A stretch of 43,386 nucleotides of DNA from CAVQBP01 sp964448105 (GCA_964448105.1 CAYUVK010000036.1:1-43386); one strand, 5' to 3'. Positions 1 to 7,797 are shown, numbered from the stretch's first letter. Translations and numbers: made by a program. The notes: generated from the sequence alone by a model not told the origin.

Positions 1-1253
1 GCATGAATTGGCTTGGTAATTATTACAGTGATGAGATGTATTCTTTTTACCGGATAAACAGAGCGAAAAACTGGAATGAATTTAAAGAAGCATTAAGCAC
101 TTATAGTGTACCGGGACAAAATTTTGTTTACGCCGATAAAGATGGGAATATTGGGTATGTCTTTGGCGGCAGGATCCCGGTTCGAGAAAATAACAGCATG
201 TCATTTATCTATGATGGCACAACGGACAAATACAATTGGAAAGGTTTCGTTCGGCAAAGTGAGTTACCGGCTTTTTTAAATCCGAAGCAGGACTATATTG
301 CTACTGCAAATAATAAGACAGAAAAGAATTTTAAATATCATATCTCAAATGTTTGGGAGCCTTCTTCCAGAATAGAAAGAATTGAAGAACTTTTAACTGG
401 AAAGAAGAAACACTCAGTCAGCGATTACGAAAAGTATCAAATGGATTTTATTTCTCCGTATGCAGAAAAAATTACAAAATATATTTTAAATGCTTTCAAA
501 GGAATTGAAATAACAGATAAAAACCTGCAATTGACTTTGGAGCTTTTTAAAGAATGGAATTATAAATTTAATGAATACAGCCAGGTGCCTGCAATTTATG
601 CAGTTTTTTTCAATCATCTACTGAAAAATATTTATTATGATGAAATGGGACATGATTTGTATAATGAGTTTGTATTTTTTGCTAACGTTCCGTACAACTC
701 TGTTCTAAAAGTTTTAAATGATTCAACCAATTCATGGATTGATGATATAAATACTCCGCAAATCGAAACTAAAAATGATATAATAAGAAAGAGCCTTGCG
801 GATGCTTTAACCGAACTGGAAAGTAATTACGGAAAAGATTTAAAGATTTGGCAGTGGGGAAGAATGCACCAAGTTATTTTTAAGCATCCTTTCAGCGGTG
901 TTTCTTCGTTAATCGATAAATATATTGATATCGGACCTTTTGAAATAGGGGGAGACGGTACGACCATTTTCAATACCGAATATCCTTTTTATGAAAGCAT
1001 AAAACAAATTCCTCAATTCAAGCATAAAAAGTTTGAAAATATTTTAGGACCCTCGATGCGATATATTTTTGATTTCGCAAAACCAAATCAATTTTATATG
1101 ATTTTAACTACCGGGGAATCGGGAAATGTTCTTAGTGATCACTATAGGGATATGACAAGGATGTGGTTAACAGGAAAGTATATTCTTGTTAAAACAGATT
1201 CTGCTTCAATTAAAAACAGTAAGTATAAACTTATATTAAAACCGGCACAATAA
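1..1253 (+). CDS. Penicillin acylase family protein, 5' end cut by window
   Basis: This is the C-terminal part of an Ntn-hydrolase of the penicillin/acyl-homoserine-lactone acylase family, which hydrolyses amides in the periplasm. The frame is open to the window edge, so the Met at base 3 is probably internal. Signal peptide, alpha chain and the nucleophilic Ser of the beta chain lie outside the window. Seen here: the beta-chain segment 'NFVYADKDGNIGYVFGG' (about residues 40-56 of the visible part), a W-x-P-x-x-R-I-x-R-I-x-x-L segment near 118-130, 'WQWGRMHQ' near 283, and the C-terminal 'GESGNVLSDHYRDM' near 371. All four are usual family landmarks. The substrate cannot be told from sequence. 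It ends 144 bases before metF and is not obviously co-transcribed with it. Confidence 0.88.
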   Translation, partial: MNWLGNYYSDEMYSFYRINRAKNWNEFKEALSTYSVPGQNFVYADKDGNIGYVFGGRIPVRENNSMSFIYDGTTDKYNWKGFVRQSELPAFLNPKQDYIATANNKTEKNFKYHISNVWEPSSRIERIEELLTGKKKHSVSDYEKYQMDFISPYAEKITKYILNAFKGIEITDKNLQLTLELFKEWNYKFNEYSQVPAIYAVFFNHLLKNIYYDEMGHDLYNEFVFFANVPYNSVLKVLNDSTNSWIDDINTPQIETKNDIIRKSLADALTELESNYGKDLKIWQWGRMHQVIFKHPFSGVSSLIDKYIDIGPFEIGGDGTTIFNTEYPFYESIKQIPQFKHKKFENILGPSMRYIFDFAKPNQFYMILTTGESGNVLSDHYRDMTRMWLTGKYILVKTDSASIKNSKYKLILKPAQ

Positions 1254-1397
1254 AATTGTTTCATGCTTTATTGTTAAATTATTTTTGATTTATTATAAAT
1301 AAGGCTCTTAAAAATAGCACGATTGAATATCAGATGAAGTGTTGTTTAAAAAATATTATGTTAAATTTGTTTAATTAAAAACAGATATTAAATTAAG

Positions 1398-2363
1398 ATG
1401 AAAGTAACAGAACATATACAAAACTCAAAGCAGCCGTTTATTAGTTTTGAACTTATCCCGCCCAAAAGAGGTGGCGATATAAAAAGTCTTTTAGCAGTTC
1501 TTGATGATATTGCAAAATATAAACCGCCGTTTATTGATATTACCAGTCATTCGGCTGAAGTTGTATATGATGAAACTCCCAACGGGATAAGAAAAAAAGT
1601 TAAAAGGAAAAGACCGGGTACACTAGGAATTTGTGCCTTAATCCAAAATAAATATAATATTGATGCTGTTCCACATGTTCTTACGAAAGGATTTACAAGA
1701 GAAGAAACGGAAGATTTTTTAATCGAGATAAATTACCTGGGAATTGAAAATGTGCTGGCTGTTCGAGGAGATGATCATGGATATGATAAGCCTATCCCGC
1801 TTGGAAGAAGTGTTAATCAATTTACGAGCGATCTTGTTGAACAAATAGTAAATATGAATAAAGGTAAATATCTTGAGGAAAATTTGCTTGATGCTAAACC
1901 GACAAATTTTTGTATCGGGGTCGGTGGTTATCCCGAAAAACATTTCGAGGCTCCAAGTTTAAAAATTGATATTAAAAATGCAAAACTGAAAATTGATGCA
2001 GGTGCGGAATACATTGTGACTCAAATGTTTTATGATAATAAATTTTATTTTGATTTTGTAGAGCAATGCAGGAAAGAAGGGATTACTATTCCTATTATAC
2101 CGGGATTAAAAATTCTAACAACAAAAGCTCATCTGGTAAATATTCCGAAGAATTTTTATATAAGTCTTCCTGATGAATTGGCTGATGAAGTTTATACGGC
2201 TAAACCTGAAAACGTTATGGATATTGGTGTAGAATGGGCGGCAAAACAGGTAGAAGAACTGATTGAAAAAAATGTACCCGGTATTCATTTTTATATAATG
2301 CAGAATTCGTTGCCTGTAAAAAAACTAATGAAAAGATTAAAATTATTTAAACAAATAGTATAA
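1398..2363 (+). CDS. metF: Methylenetetrahydrofolate reductase
   Basis: Flavin-dependent 5,10-methylenetetrahydrofolate reductase, supplying 5-methyl-THF for methionine synthesis in the cytoplasm. The 321-residue protein is slightly longer than the E. coli enzyme. It shows the N-terminal 'SFELIPPKRGG' (about 16-26; the Glu fits the conserved catalytic acid), the 'DITSHSAE' strand, 'NVLAVRGDDHGYD' (FAD/folate loop, about 118-130), 'IGVGGYPEKH' and 'GAEYIVTQMFYDN', in family order for a TIM barrel. It starts at an ATG with no strong Shine-Dalgarno sequence, and the first 15 residues read like a normal MetF start. Nineteen bases separate it from the next oxidoreductase gene, so the two may be co-transcribed. 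No SAM-type riboswitch is visible in the 144-base leader. Confidence 0.95.
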   Translation: MKVTEHIQNSKQPFISFELIPPKRGGDIKSLLAVLDDIAKYKPPFIDITSHSAEVVYDETPNGIRKKVKRKRPGTLGICALIQNKYNIDAVPHVLTKGFTREETEDFLIEINYLGIENVLAVRGDDHGYDKPIPLGRSVNQFTSDLVEQIVNMNKGKYLEENLLDAKPTNFCIGVGGYPEKHFEAPSLKIDIKNAKLKIDAGAEYIVTQMFYDNKFYFDFVEQCRKEGITIPIIPGLKILTTKAHLVNIPKNFYISLPDELADEVYTAKPENVMDIGVEWAAKQVEELIEKNVPGIHFYIMQNSLPVKKLMKRLKLFKQIV

Positions 2364-2382
2364 TTAATCATTTAAAAATATA

Positions 2383-3369
2383 ATGTCGAAATCAAAATTA
2401 AAATGGGGCGTTGCAGGTCTCGGACGATTTGCAGAACAGACTTTCATTCCTACATTGTCTTTATTAAGAAGAAGTTCAATTAATTCCGTCTTTAGCAATG
2501 ACATTAACCGGGCAAAAAATATTTCCGAAAAGTTCGGCATAAATAATAAATTTAATAATTATGATGAATTTCTAAATTCAGATATAAATACCGTATTTGT
2601 TTCAAGCGCTAATTCTTATCATTATGAACAGGTTATTAAAGCTGCCAAAGCAAGTAAAAATATATTGTGTGAAAAACCTCTGGCATTAAATTCTTCCCAG
2701 GCAAAAGAGATGGTTCAAATATGTAAAGAGAATAATGTTTTATTTGCTGTTGATTATCTTTACCGGTTTCATCCTCAAATTATAAAAACAAAAGAATTAG
2801 TTGATAATAAATTGCTTGGTAAAATTGTTTCGATTAGTCTTAACTTTAATATTGATCTTCCCCCCGGCGATAATTTCCGGTACAATAAAGAATTAAGCGG
2901 TGGCGGTGCCTTAAGAGATCTCGGAACTCATCTAATTGATTTGTTAAGATTCCTGGGAGGTGAATTTGATATTATTGGCGGAACTGTAGATAATATTGTA
3001 TATAAAGATGGAGTTGATGATTTTGCTTCCGCATTAGTTAAATTTAAACAAAACGGTTATGGTTATTTTAGCTGTTCTTATAATTCAAAAAAAGCATTTA
3101 ACCGGATCGAAATACTAGGGCATAAAGGTGCTATTAGTGTTGATTCATTTATAGGTGCAAAACACGCTCCTTCAAAATTAACGATTATGCTCGATGGTGA
3201 ACCCAAAAGATCATTTAGGAAACGAGGAAATAAGCTTTATTATTTATTGAAGTCAGTTCAAAAATCATTTTTAAAGAATGAAGAACCTTTGGTCACAGGA
3301 TATGATGGATATATAAATTTGAAAATAATGGAAGAGCTGGAAAGTAAATGCCTGACAAAAAACTTTTAA
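2383..3369 (+). CDS. Gfo/Idh/MocA family oxidoreductase
   Basis: NAD(P)-dependent sugar or inositol dehydrogenase-like protein, 328 residues. The N-terminal Rossmann fold begins with 'WGVAGLGRFAEQTFIP' (about 7-22; G-x-G-x-x-A type). The family signature 'CEKPLAL' lies near residue 100, where the Lys is the usual catalytic residue. The C-terminal half has the G-x-x-x-D-x-G-x-H motif in 'GGGALRDLGTHLIDLLRFLGG', which closes the substrate pocket. The substrate is not predictable: the family covers inositol, glucose-fructose, UDP-sugar and biliverdin-type substrates. It follows metF by 19 bases and precedes an FtsB-like gene by about 120 bases. An origin in cell-envelope sugar metabolism is plausible but is inference. 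Confidence 0.88.
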   Translation: MSKSKLKWGVAGLGRFAEQTFIPTLSLLRRSSINSVFSNDINRAKNISEKFGINNKFNNYDEFLNSDINTVFVSSANSYHYEQVIKAAKASKNILCEKPLALNSSQAKEMVQICKENNVLFAVDYLYRFHPQIIKTKELVDNKLLGKIVSISLNFNIDLPPGDNFRYNKELSGGGALRDLGTHLIDLLRFLGGEFDIIGGTVDNIVYKDGVDDFASALVKFKQNGYGYFSCSYNSKKAFNRIEILGHKGAISVDSFIGAKHAPSKLTIMLDGEPKRSFRKRGNKLYYLLKSVQKSFLKNEEPLVTGYDGYINLKIMEELESKCLTKNF

Positions 3370-3490
3370 ATGGTAAATGGAAAAAGGAATATGCAAGTCC
3401 CTTAAGTTTTAGCTAAGTGTGAAGCCGGATCGAAATTTCCCGAATAGAATTAAAGATTTAAGCCTGCATAACGATAAGTAAGGTTTATAG

Positions 3491-3781
3491 ATGCCCAAAC
3501 TGAAAAGTAAAACAAAAATTTATATTTTTTTAATTTTATTTCTTATCGGTTTGGCATTTCTTTTTTTTAATGAATTTGGAATACTTAAATACCAGAGTCT
3601 AAAGAGTGAAGTAAAATCTTTAAATGAAAAAATTTCAAATACCAGGAAAGAAAACAAAGCTTTGGAAAAGAGCATAGATTCACTTCAAAAAAAGATCCCT
3701 GCTAAGATAGAAAAGACTGCAAGAGAAAAATATCACATGATACGCAAAGGTGAAAAAGTTATTCGTGTAAAAGAGAAATAA
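3491..3781 (+). CDS. FtsB/DivIC-like septum formation initiator protein
   Basis: Small single-pass membrane protein of 96 residues. A basic N-terminus is followed by one hydrophobic helix (about 10-26), a Lys/Glu/Leu-rich coiled coil (about 32-70), and a C-terminal 'EKTAREKYHMIRKGEKVI' segment. That end matches the conserved tail of DivIC/FtsB proteins ('ExxAREkyhmikpGExvi'). Such proteins form the FtsB-FtsL-FtsQ (DivIB-DivIC) part of the divisome, with the coiled coil in the periplasm. The start is supported by 'TAAGG' eight bases upstream of the ATG. Its TAA stop overlaps the rarA ATG by one base (TAATG), implying translational coupling. Confidence 0.85.
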   Translation: MPKLKSKTKIYIFLILFLIGLAFLFFNEFGILKYQSLKSEVKSLNEKISNTRKENKALEKSIDSLQKKIPAKIEKTAREKYHMIRKGEKVIRVKEK

Positions 3782-5073
3782 TGAACAAAATAAACATTCC
3801 TACAGTTCCTTTGGCAGAAAGGGCAAGACCCAAAAGTATTGAAGAATTCCAGGGTCAAAAAGCACTTTTAGATAAGGGGAAACCGATTCGTTTGATGATC
3901 GAAAATGATACTCTAAGTTCATTTATTCTTTGGGGTCCTCCCGGAACAGGTAAAACTACAATTGCAAGAATCATAGCAGAAAAAACAAAATCGGATTTCC
4001 ACAGGCTTAGTGCTGTGTCATCCGGTGTTAAAGATATCCGTACAATTATCGAAATTGCCGAACAAAATAAATCTTATAATAAAAGAACAATTTTATTTAT
4101 TGACGAGATTCACCGGTTTAATAAATCACAGCAGGATGCACTTTTACATTCTGTTGAATCCGGTTTAATAACATTGATTGGAGCTACTACAGAGAACCCT
4201 TCTTTTGAAGTAATTTCTGCTTTAAGATCAAGAGCAAGAATTTATATTCTTGAAGAGTTATCAAAAGCCGATCTTGAAAATATCCTGAACCTGGCAATTT
4301 CTAAGGATGAATTTTTATCAAAGTTAAATATCAATTCAATTGATATTGATTTTTTGATATACTTATCGGGCGGAGATGCGAGAGCTTTATTAAATATTTT
4401 TGAAAGTGCAGTTATACAGGAATTAAACTCGGAACAAATAAACATTTCTAAAGAAGTTCTTGAAAATGTTGTTCAAAAGAAAAATATAATATATGACAAA
4501 GCAGGGGAAGAACATTATAATGTTATATCAGCATTTATAAAAAGTGTAAGAGGAAGCGATCCCGATGCCGCCTTGTACTGGCTTGCAAGAATGCTTGAAG
4601 GGGGAGAAGATCCGTTGTTTATTGCTAGGAGATTAGTAATTCTTGCATCAGAAGATGTTGGTAATGCTTCACCGAACGGATTAGTTTTGGCAGAAGCCGC
4701 TTTTGGTGCAGTTGATAAAATCGGCATGCCTGAAGCGAGAATAATTCTTGCGCAATGTACTACTTATTTGGCATCTGCTCTTAAAAGCAATGCATCTTAT
4801 ATGGGAATTGATGCTGCTTTATCAGTTGTAAAAAATAAACCTCTTTACCCGGTTCCCATTCATTTGAGAAATGCTCCAACAAAATTGATGAAAGAAATTG
4901 GATATGGTAAAGAATATAAGTATGCACATAATTATCCTAATCATTTTGTTGAGGAGAATTATTTACCTGATGAATTAACCGGCTCGCAGTATTATTTCCC
5001 AACTGAAATCGGGCAGGAAAAAAATTTGAAGGAAAGATTAAAATCACTTTGGAAAAACAGGAAGAAGTATTAA
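3781..5073 (+). CDS. rarA: Replication-associated recombination protein A (RarA/MgsA AAA+ ATPase)
   Basis: Clamp-loader-like AAA+ ATPase that acts at stalled replication forks. Of its 430 residues, Walker A 'GPPGTGKTT' is at 52-60 and Walker B 'DEIHRFNKSQQ' at 108-118. Sensor 1 is in 'LIGATTENPSF' and the Arg-rich 'ALRSRARI' follows. The C-terminal MgsA/WHIP-type region is recognisable from 'RGSDPDAALYWLARMLEGGEDPLF', 'RLVILASEDVGNA' and the end 'HNYPNHFVEENYLPDEL', all family landmarks. Length is normal for the family (about 430-450). The start overlaps the stop of the FtsB-like gene by one base. Downstream is an AT-rich stretch that leads into the GTCATT repeat array. Confidence 0.96.
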   Translation: MNKINIPTVPLAERARPKSIEEFQGQKALLDKGKPIRLMIENDTLSSFILWGPPGTGKTTIARIIAEKTKSDFHRLSAVSSGVKDIRTIIEIAEQNKSYNKRTILFIDEIHRFNKSQQDALLHSVESGLITLIGATTENPSFEVISALRSRARIYILEELSKADLENILNLAISKDEFLSKLNINSIDIDFLIYLSGGDARALLNIFESAVIQELNSEQINISKEVLENVVQKKNIIYDKAGEEHYNVISAFIKSVRGSDPDAALYWLARMLEGGEDPLFIARRLVILASEDVGNASPNGLVLAEAAFGAVDKIGMPEARIILAQCTTYLASALKSNASYMGIDAALSVVKNKPLYPVPIHLRNAPTKLMKEIGYGKEYKYAHNYPNHFVEENYLPDELTGSQYYFPTEIGQEKNLKERLKSLWKNRKKY

Positions 5074-5122
5074 CAGATAGGTACTCTGTATAATTATATT
5101 TTTACGTTATAATTAATTCTTA

Positions 5123-5598
5123 GTCATTAGGTCATTTATAGTCATTTGTTGTCATTTTTTATTGTTGTTAGAACCAATTGTATTTATGTAATTATTTAAT
5201 TTGATGCCAATTTTTTCTAATTCTTCCGTGAACAATAAATAATCTTTTTCTTCAATTAATTTCCTGTTGAAAGCTTTTCTCAACCATGTTTTCGATTCAA
5301 ATAATGAACCTCGTGAATAATAACAAAATTGTCTGTTCTCTTTATAAAAATATCTTCCGAATCCTTCACTTAAATTTGCAGCAACTGAATCAGCAGCTTT
5401 TATCAGTTGTTTTCCAACAGTTTCCTTTTCAAAATAATTCCAATTTAAGACTACTATCCAAATTTTTTCAGCAATTTCCATAGCTAGTTGATAAACTTGT
5501 AGTTCCTCTAATTTCATCATATTCTCCTTTGATTTTATGATTAAAATGTTTTAGAACCTCAATGACTATAAATGACTATTTAATGACAACAAAATGAC
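5123..5598. mobile_element. Putative element: four-helix-bundle gene enclosed by inverted GTCATT arrays
   Basis: Four GTCATT units (5123, 5131, 5141, 5151) face four AATGAC units (5561, 5571, 5582, 5593). Periods are 8-11 bases. Within these arms, 5131-5146 and 5561-5576 form a perfect 16-bp inverted repeat. The arms enclose one minus-strand gene of the 23S rRNA intervening-sequence protein type, whose TGA stop falls inside the innermost left unit (5152-5154). In rRNA intervening sequences, inverted ends likewise enclose an ORF of this family, so the shape is similar although this copy is intergenic. No target-site duplication is evident. Calling it mobile is inference. Confidence 0.45.
5152..5520 (-). 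CDS. Four-helix bundle protein (23S rRNA intervening sequence protein family)
   Basis: A 122-residue mostly helical protein. Family landmarks are 'LEVYQLAMEIA'-like 'LQVYQLAMEIAEKIW' (about 7-21), 'QLIKAADSVAANLSEGFGR' (about 39-57; the A-x-S-x-x-x-N-x-x-E-G core is the family signature), and 'RGSLFESKTWLRKA' (about 70-83). The family occurs in 23S rRNA intervening sequences, as stand-alone genes, and is related to the Avd accessory protein of diversity-generating retroelements. Its biochemical role is unknown. An AAGGAG Shine-Dalgarno sequence lies just upstream of two tandem ATG codons (5520 and 5517), and the second has the better spacing. The stop codon lies inside a flanking repeat unit. 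No reverse transcriptase or variable repeat was found nearby. Confidence 0.87.
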   Translation of the reverse strand: MMKLEELQVYQLAMEIAEKIWIVVLNWNYFEKETVGKQLIKAADSVAANLSEGFGRYFYKENRQFCYYSRGSLFESKTWLRKAFNRKLIEEKDYLLFTEELEKIGIKLNNYINTIGSNNNKK

Positions 5599-5623
5599 AC
5601 ATATTTGGTTACATATAGAAATA

Positions 5624-6745
5624 TTACAACAATGCAAACATCTTCCCGGGGAGCTGCTTAACTAGTCCTTTAAATTCTAAAGATAAAAGATGAACCAGGC
5701 AATCTGAAGTTGATAAGTTTGTAGTGGACGCAATTTTGTCTATTTGAAGAGGTTCGTTGTTTAATGAGGCGATAATTTTCTCTTCAAAAAGATTTAATTC
5801 AACATTATCTTTAGGGACATTTTTTCCGAGAACAGGTTTTAGTTTTAATTCAAGTTCAACTAAAATATCTTCGGCTGAGCATACAAGTTTCGCTTCCCCC
5901 TTTTGAATTAATAAGTTAGTCCCCTCCGACTGTTTTATTCCCAAATTTCCTGGGACAGCAAATACCTCTCTGTTTTGGTCTAAAGCAAAGGCTGCAGTTT
6001 GCATAGCGCCTCCTGAAGAACCTGTCTCTACAATTAAGGAGCCTAAGCTAAGACCGGAAATAATTCTATTTCTTTTAGGAAAATTTGGTGCATCGGGTTT
6101 TGTCCCTAATTTATATTCGGAAACAATGACTCCTTTTTCAGCAATCTCATCAAATAAATTTTTATTTTCAGGCGGGTAAATTACATCCAAACCTGAACCA
6201 ATTACTGCTATTGTCCTTCCGTTCTTTTTCAATGCAGTCTTATGTGCAATTGAATCTATTCCTCTGGCTAAACCGCTGGTGATTGTAATTTTTTGATCAG
6301 CCAATTCTGCAGAGAATTTTTCTGCCTGGATTTTTCCATAATTTGTAGGCATTCTTGTTCCAACTACAGAAATAGAATAATTATCATTCTCTACAAAATT
6401 TCCCATGCAATAAAAGAGTATGGGAGGATCATATATTTTTTTTAAAAGAGGCGGATATTCTTTATCCCAAACAGTAATTATTTGTGCTTTTAATTTATCT
6501 AACTTTTCAAGTTCCGATATTATAGTTGAACTTGTATCTTTCCTGGAATAATTAATTCTTTGAATTCTTTTGGCGAGGTTTGAGCTGATCCCGTTTGTAG
6601 AGATAAGTGAATTAAAATCCGAGGAGAGTATTTTTTCAATCGATCTAAATTTTGATAATAATGTTCTTATCTTCCCTGGTCCTATCCCCTCAATAGATAG
6701 CAGCAAGTTTAAATCGATCAATTGATCAGTTTTAAGTCTTGTCAA
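5624..6745 (-). CDS. dprA: DNA-processing protein DprA (Smf)
   Basis: Binds incoming single-stranded DNA during natural transformation and loads RecA. The N-terminal helix-hairpin-helix region is 'SIEGIGPGKIRTLLSKF' (about 17-33). The Rossmann-like core has 'SVVGTRMPTNYG' (about 126-137), 'SGLARGIDSIAHKTAL', 'GRTIAVIGSGLDVIYPPEN', 'FPKRNRIISGLS' and 'SSGGAMQTAAFALDQNREVFAVPG', all in family order. A C-terminal winged-helix-like domain follows (about 310-373). At 373 residues the length is normal. No in-frame ATG exists near the start, and the frame opens with TTG at 6745 without a clear Shine-Dalgarno sequence, so the exact start is less certain than the identity. No other competence gene is in the window. 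Confidence 0.93.
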   Translation of the reverse strand: MTRLKTDQLIDLNLLLSIEGIGPGKIRTLLSKFRSIEKILSSDFNSLISTNGISSNLAKRIQRINYSRKDTSSTIISELEKLDKLKAQIITVWDKEYPPLLKKIYDPPILFYCMGNFVENDNYSISVVGTRMPTNYGKIQAEKFSAELADQKITITSGLARGIDSIAHKTALKKNGRTIAVIGSGLDVIYPPENKNLFDEIAEKGVIVSEYKLGTKPDAPNFPKRNRIISGLSLGSLIVETGSSGGAMQTAAFALDQNREVFAVPGNLGIKQSEGTNLLIQKGEAKLVCSAEDILVELELKLKPVLGKNVPKDNVELNLFEEKIIASLNNEPLQIDKIASTTNLSTSDCLVHLLSLEFKGLVKQLPGKMFALL

Positions 6746-6798
6746 TTAAACTTGGATTAATTGATTCACTAAAATTAGAAATAATAAATATTAAGTTG

Positions 6799-7110
6799 CT
6801 ACTTTTTGTCGGTGACTTTATTTACGTTTTCTTCACCGGTTTCTGATTTTTGAGCATCTTTTTTCCCCTTATAAAGAATAGAAGCCGGGAAGATTATAAC
6901 ATAAGCTATAATGAGTATTACGGGAGAAATATTTAAAGCAGGAAAACTATTCCACGGATTTATGCTCATAAAGTAGTAGCCTGCAAAAAGCAGAACAAAA
7001 CCTAAAAATAAAAAGATATAATTTTTTTTCTTCCAATAAATATTAAAAGGTGAAGAAACAACTACCTTTTTTGCAGTACGGATATTTTTTCTTTTTACTT
7101 GTTTAGCCAT
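6799..7110 (-). CDS. Small two-helix membrane protein, DUF3098-like
   Basis: A protein of 103 residues when started at the ATG at 7110, where 'CCGGAGCTCTT' gives a GGAG Shine-Dalgarno sequence with good spacing. The frame stays open nine codons further, but that earlier start lacks such support. It has a very basic N-terminus (K/R-rich, about 1-24) and two hydrophobic helices (about 31-48 and 60-80) separated by a short 'SINPWNSFPALN' loop. A charged C-terminal tail follows. Layout and the 'KKNYIFLFLGFVLLFAGYYFMS' type of first helix resemble DUF3098 proteins of Bacteroidota. The function is unknown. It lies 53 bases upstream of dprA on the same strand and may share its transcript. Confidence 0.72.
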   Translation of the reverse strand: MAKQVKRKNIRTAKKVVVSSPFNIYWKKKNYIFLFLGFVLLFAGYYFMSINPWNSFPALNISPVILIIAYVIIFPASILYKGKKDAQKSETGEENVNKVTDKK

Positions 7111-7311
7111 AAGAGCTCCGGAAATTATAATAAGCAAAATTTAAAATTAACTAAATAAATTTACAACTTTTAAATCGAATTTCCTTTTCATACCTAAAAG
7201 AATAGAAATTGTTGTATGAAAATCATGCAGTAATGCATACATCCAATCATGCAACTTTGATATAATCTTAAATAGAATTTTTTATAATACAATTTAAAAA
7301 ATCTTCGTATA
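7111..7311. other. Intergenic leader with ATGCA palindromes
   Basis: AT-rich non-coding DNA between the small RNA terminator and the DUF3098-like gene. 'GTTGTATGA' (7211-7219) faces 'TCATGCAAC' (7247-7255) as a 9-bp inverted repeat with one mismatch. Inside it, ATGCA (7225-7229) pairs with TGCAT (7234-7238). This could be an operator upstream of the membrane-protein gene, but nothing recognisable binds it. No ORF is supported. Confidence 0.35.
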
Positions 7312-7345
7312 ATAAAAAGCCCAGTGATGGGGGTACCACTGGGCT
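7312..7345 (-). terminator. Intrinsic terminator of the C-rich small RNA
   Basis: A perfect 9-bp stem (AGCCCAGTG/CACTGGGCT) with a 10-nt loop is followed on the minus strand by TTTTTATT. On the plus strand the hairpin is followed by CGACTCG, with no T-tract, so it works in one direction only. Confidence 0.8.
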
Positions 7346-7391
7346 CGACTCGTTACCATCAAAGGGCAGGGGAGAACCCTTTGAAAGAGTC
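7312..7391 (-). ncRNA. Candidate small RNA with two C-rich loops, own promoter and terminator
   Basis: Read on the minus strand, an RNA of about 80 nt would start at or next to 7391. GACTC (7391-7387) pairs with GAGTC (7351-7347). It encloses a perfect 8-bp stem, 7384-7377 with 7366-7359, whose 10-nt loop is UUCUCCCCUG. A second, 9-bp hairpin (7345-7337 with 7326-7318) has the loop GUACCCCCAU and is followed by UUUUUAUU, an intrinsic terminator. A near-consensus promoter (TTGACT, 17 bases, TATATT) ends six bases before the first paired base. C-rich loops of this kind are used by several regulatory RNAs to bind Shine-Dalgarno sequences. I recognise no named RNA family. No ORF fits inside. The minus strand is chosen because only that side has the U-tract and promoter. 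Confidence 0.7.
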
Positions 7392-7396
7392 AGTTA

Positions 7397-7425
7397 AATA
7401 TAAACTCTTAATGTCTTTTAGTCAA
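7397..7425 (-). promoter_or_regulatory. Sigma70-like promoter for the C-rich small RNA
   Basis: On the minus strand, TTGACT (7425-7420) and TATATT (7402-7397) are separated by exactly 17 bases. Transcription would begin at about 7391-7390, which is the first base of the GACTC stem. The -35 box begins four bases after the stop codon of the 82-residue gene, so the RNA appears to be its own transcription unit and not only a 3' UTR. Confidence 0.65.
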
Positions 7426-7429
7426 GAAA

Positions 7430-7678
7430 TTACTTGCTGATTTGATAAACAATTTTTCTTATTGTATCAAACTGCAAGTACGGGTATTCTTCTCTTATTG
7501 TATCGATTGCATCCCCTGCACTGACTTTATTTGACCTTAATTGCTTGAAAGTCTTTCTTATTTGATAATCTCTTACCGATTTTTCGTCAATTAAACCGTG
7601 AGAATTTAAAAGCTCATAAATATCATCACTTATAAGGTCCGATAAAGGATTATCGATTTTTGCTTTTACGGTTTTCAT
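7430..7678 (-). CDS. Hypothetical 82-residue protein
   Basis: The start at ATG 7678 is chosen because AAGGAAGG lies at the right distance upstream. The frame extends to a TTG at 7762, but that stretch is Asn/Lys-rich and has no ribosome binding site. The 82-residue product is charged and predicted mostly helical, with no membrane helix, signal peptide or Cys cluster. It contains 'SDLISDDIYELLNSHGLIDEK', 'VRDYQIRKTFKQLR' and an 'AGDAIDTIREEYPYLQFDTIRKIVY' end. The 'EKSVRDYQIRKTFKQLR...DAIDTIREEYP' layout loosely resembles a small helical DNA- or protein-binding domain. I do not recognise the family. It sits between two apparent small RNA genes on the same strand. Confidence 0.62.
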   Translation of the reverse strand: MKTVKAKIDNPLSDLISDDIYELLNSHGLIDEKSVRDYQIRKTFKQLRSNKVSAGDAIDTIREEYPYLQFDTIRKIVYQISK

Positions 7679-7797
7679 CTTCGCCTTCCTTTTTTTATTA
7701 TTGAAAACAGGTTCCTCAATATTGGTATCAAATTTTTCTCTGTATACGCAATTCCTTTCCAAAAAGTTTCATTTTTCTCATAAGAACGAAATAAAAT

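Noticed and set aside
3348..3416. 22-codon frame starting MPDKKLLNG overlapping the end of the Gfo/Idh gene
   Set aside because: No ribosome binding site, overlaps a solid gene in another frame, and has no recognisable features; likely chance.
5123..5156. Short regular repeats (GTCATT) as a CRISPR array
   Set aside because: Units are 6 bases with 2-4 base spacing, there are no spacers of CRISPR length and no cas genes.
5123..5598. Diversity-generating retroelement (Avd relative present)
   Set aside because: No reverse transcriptase, template repeat or variable repeat was found nearby; the protein fits the stand-alone IVP family.
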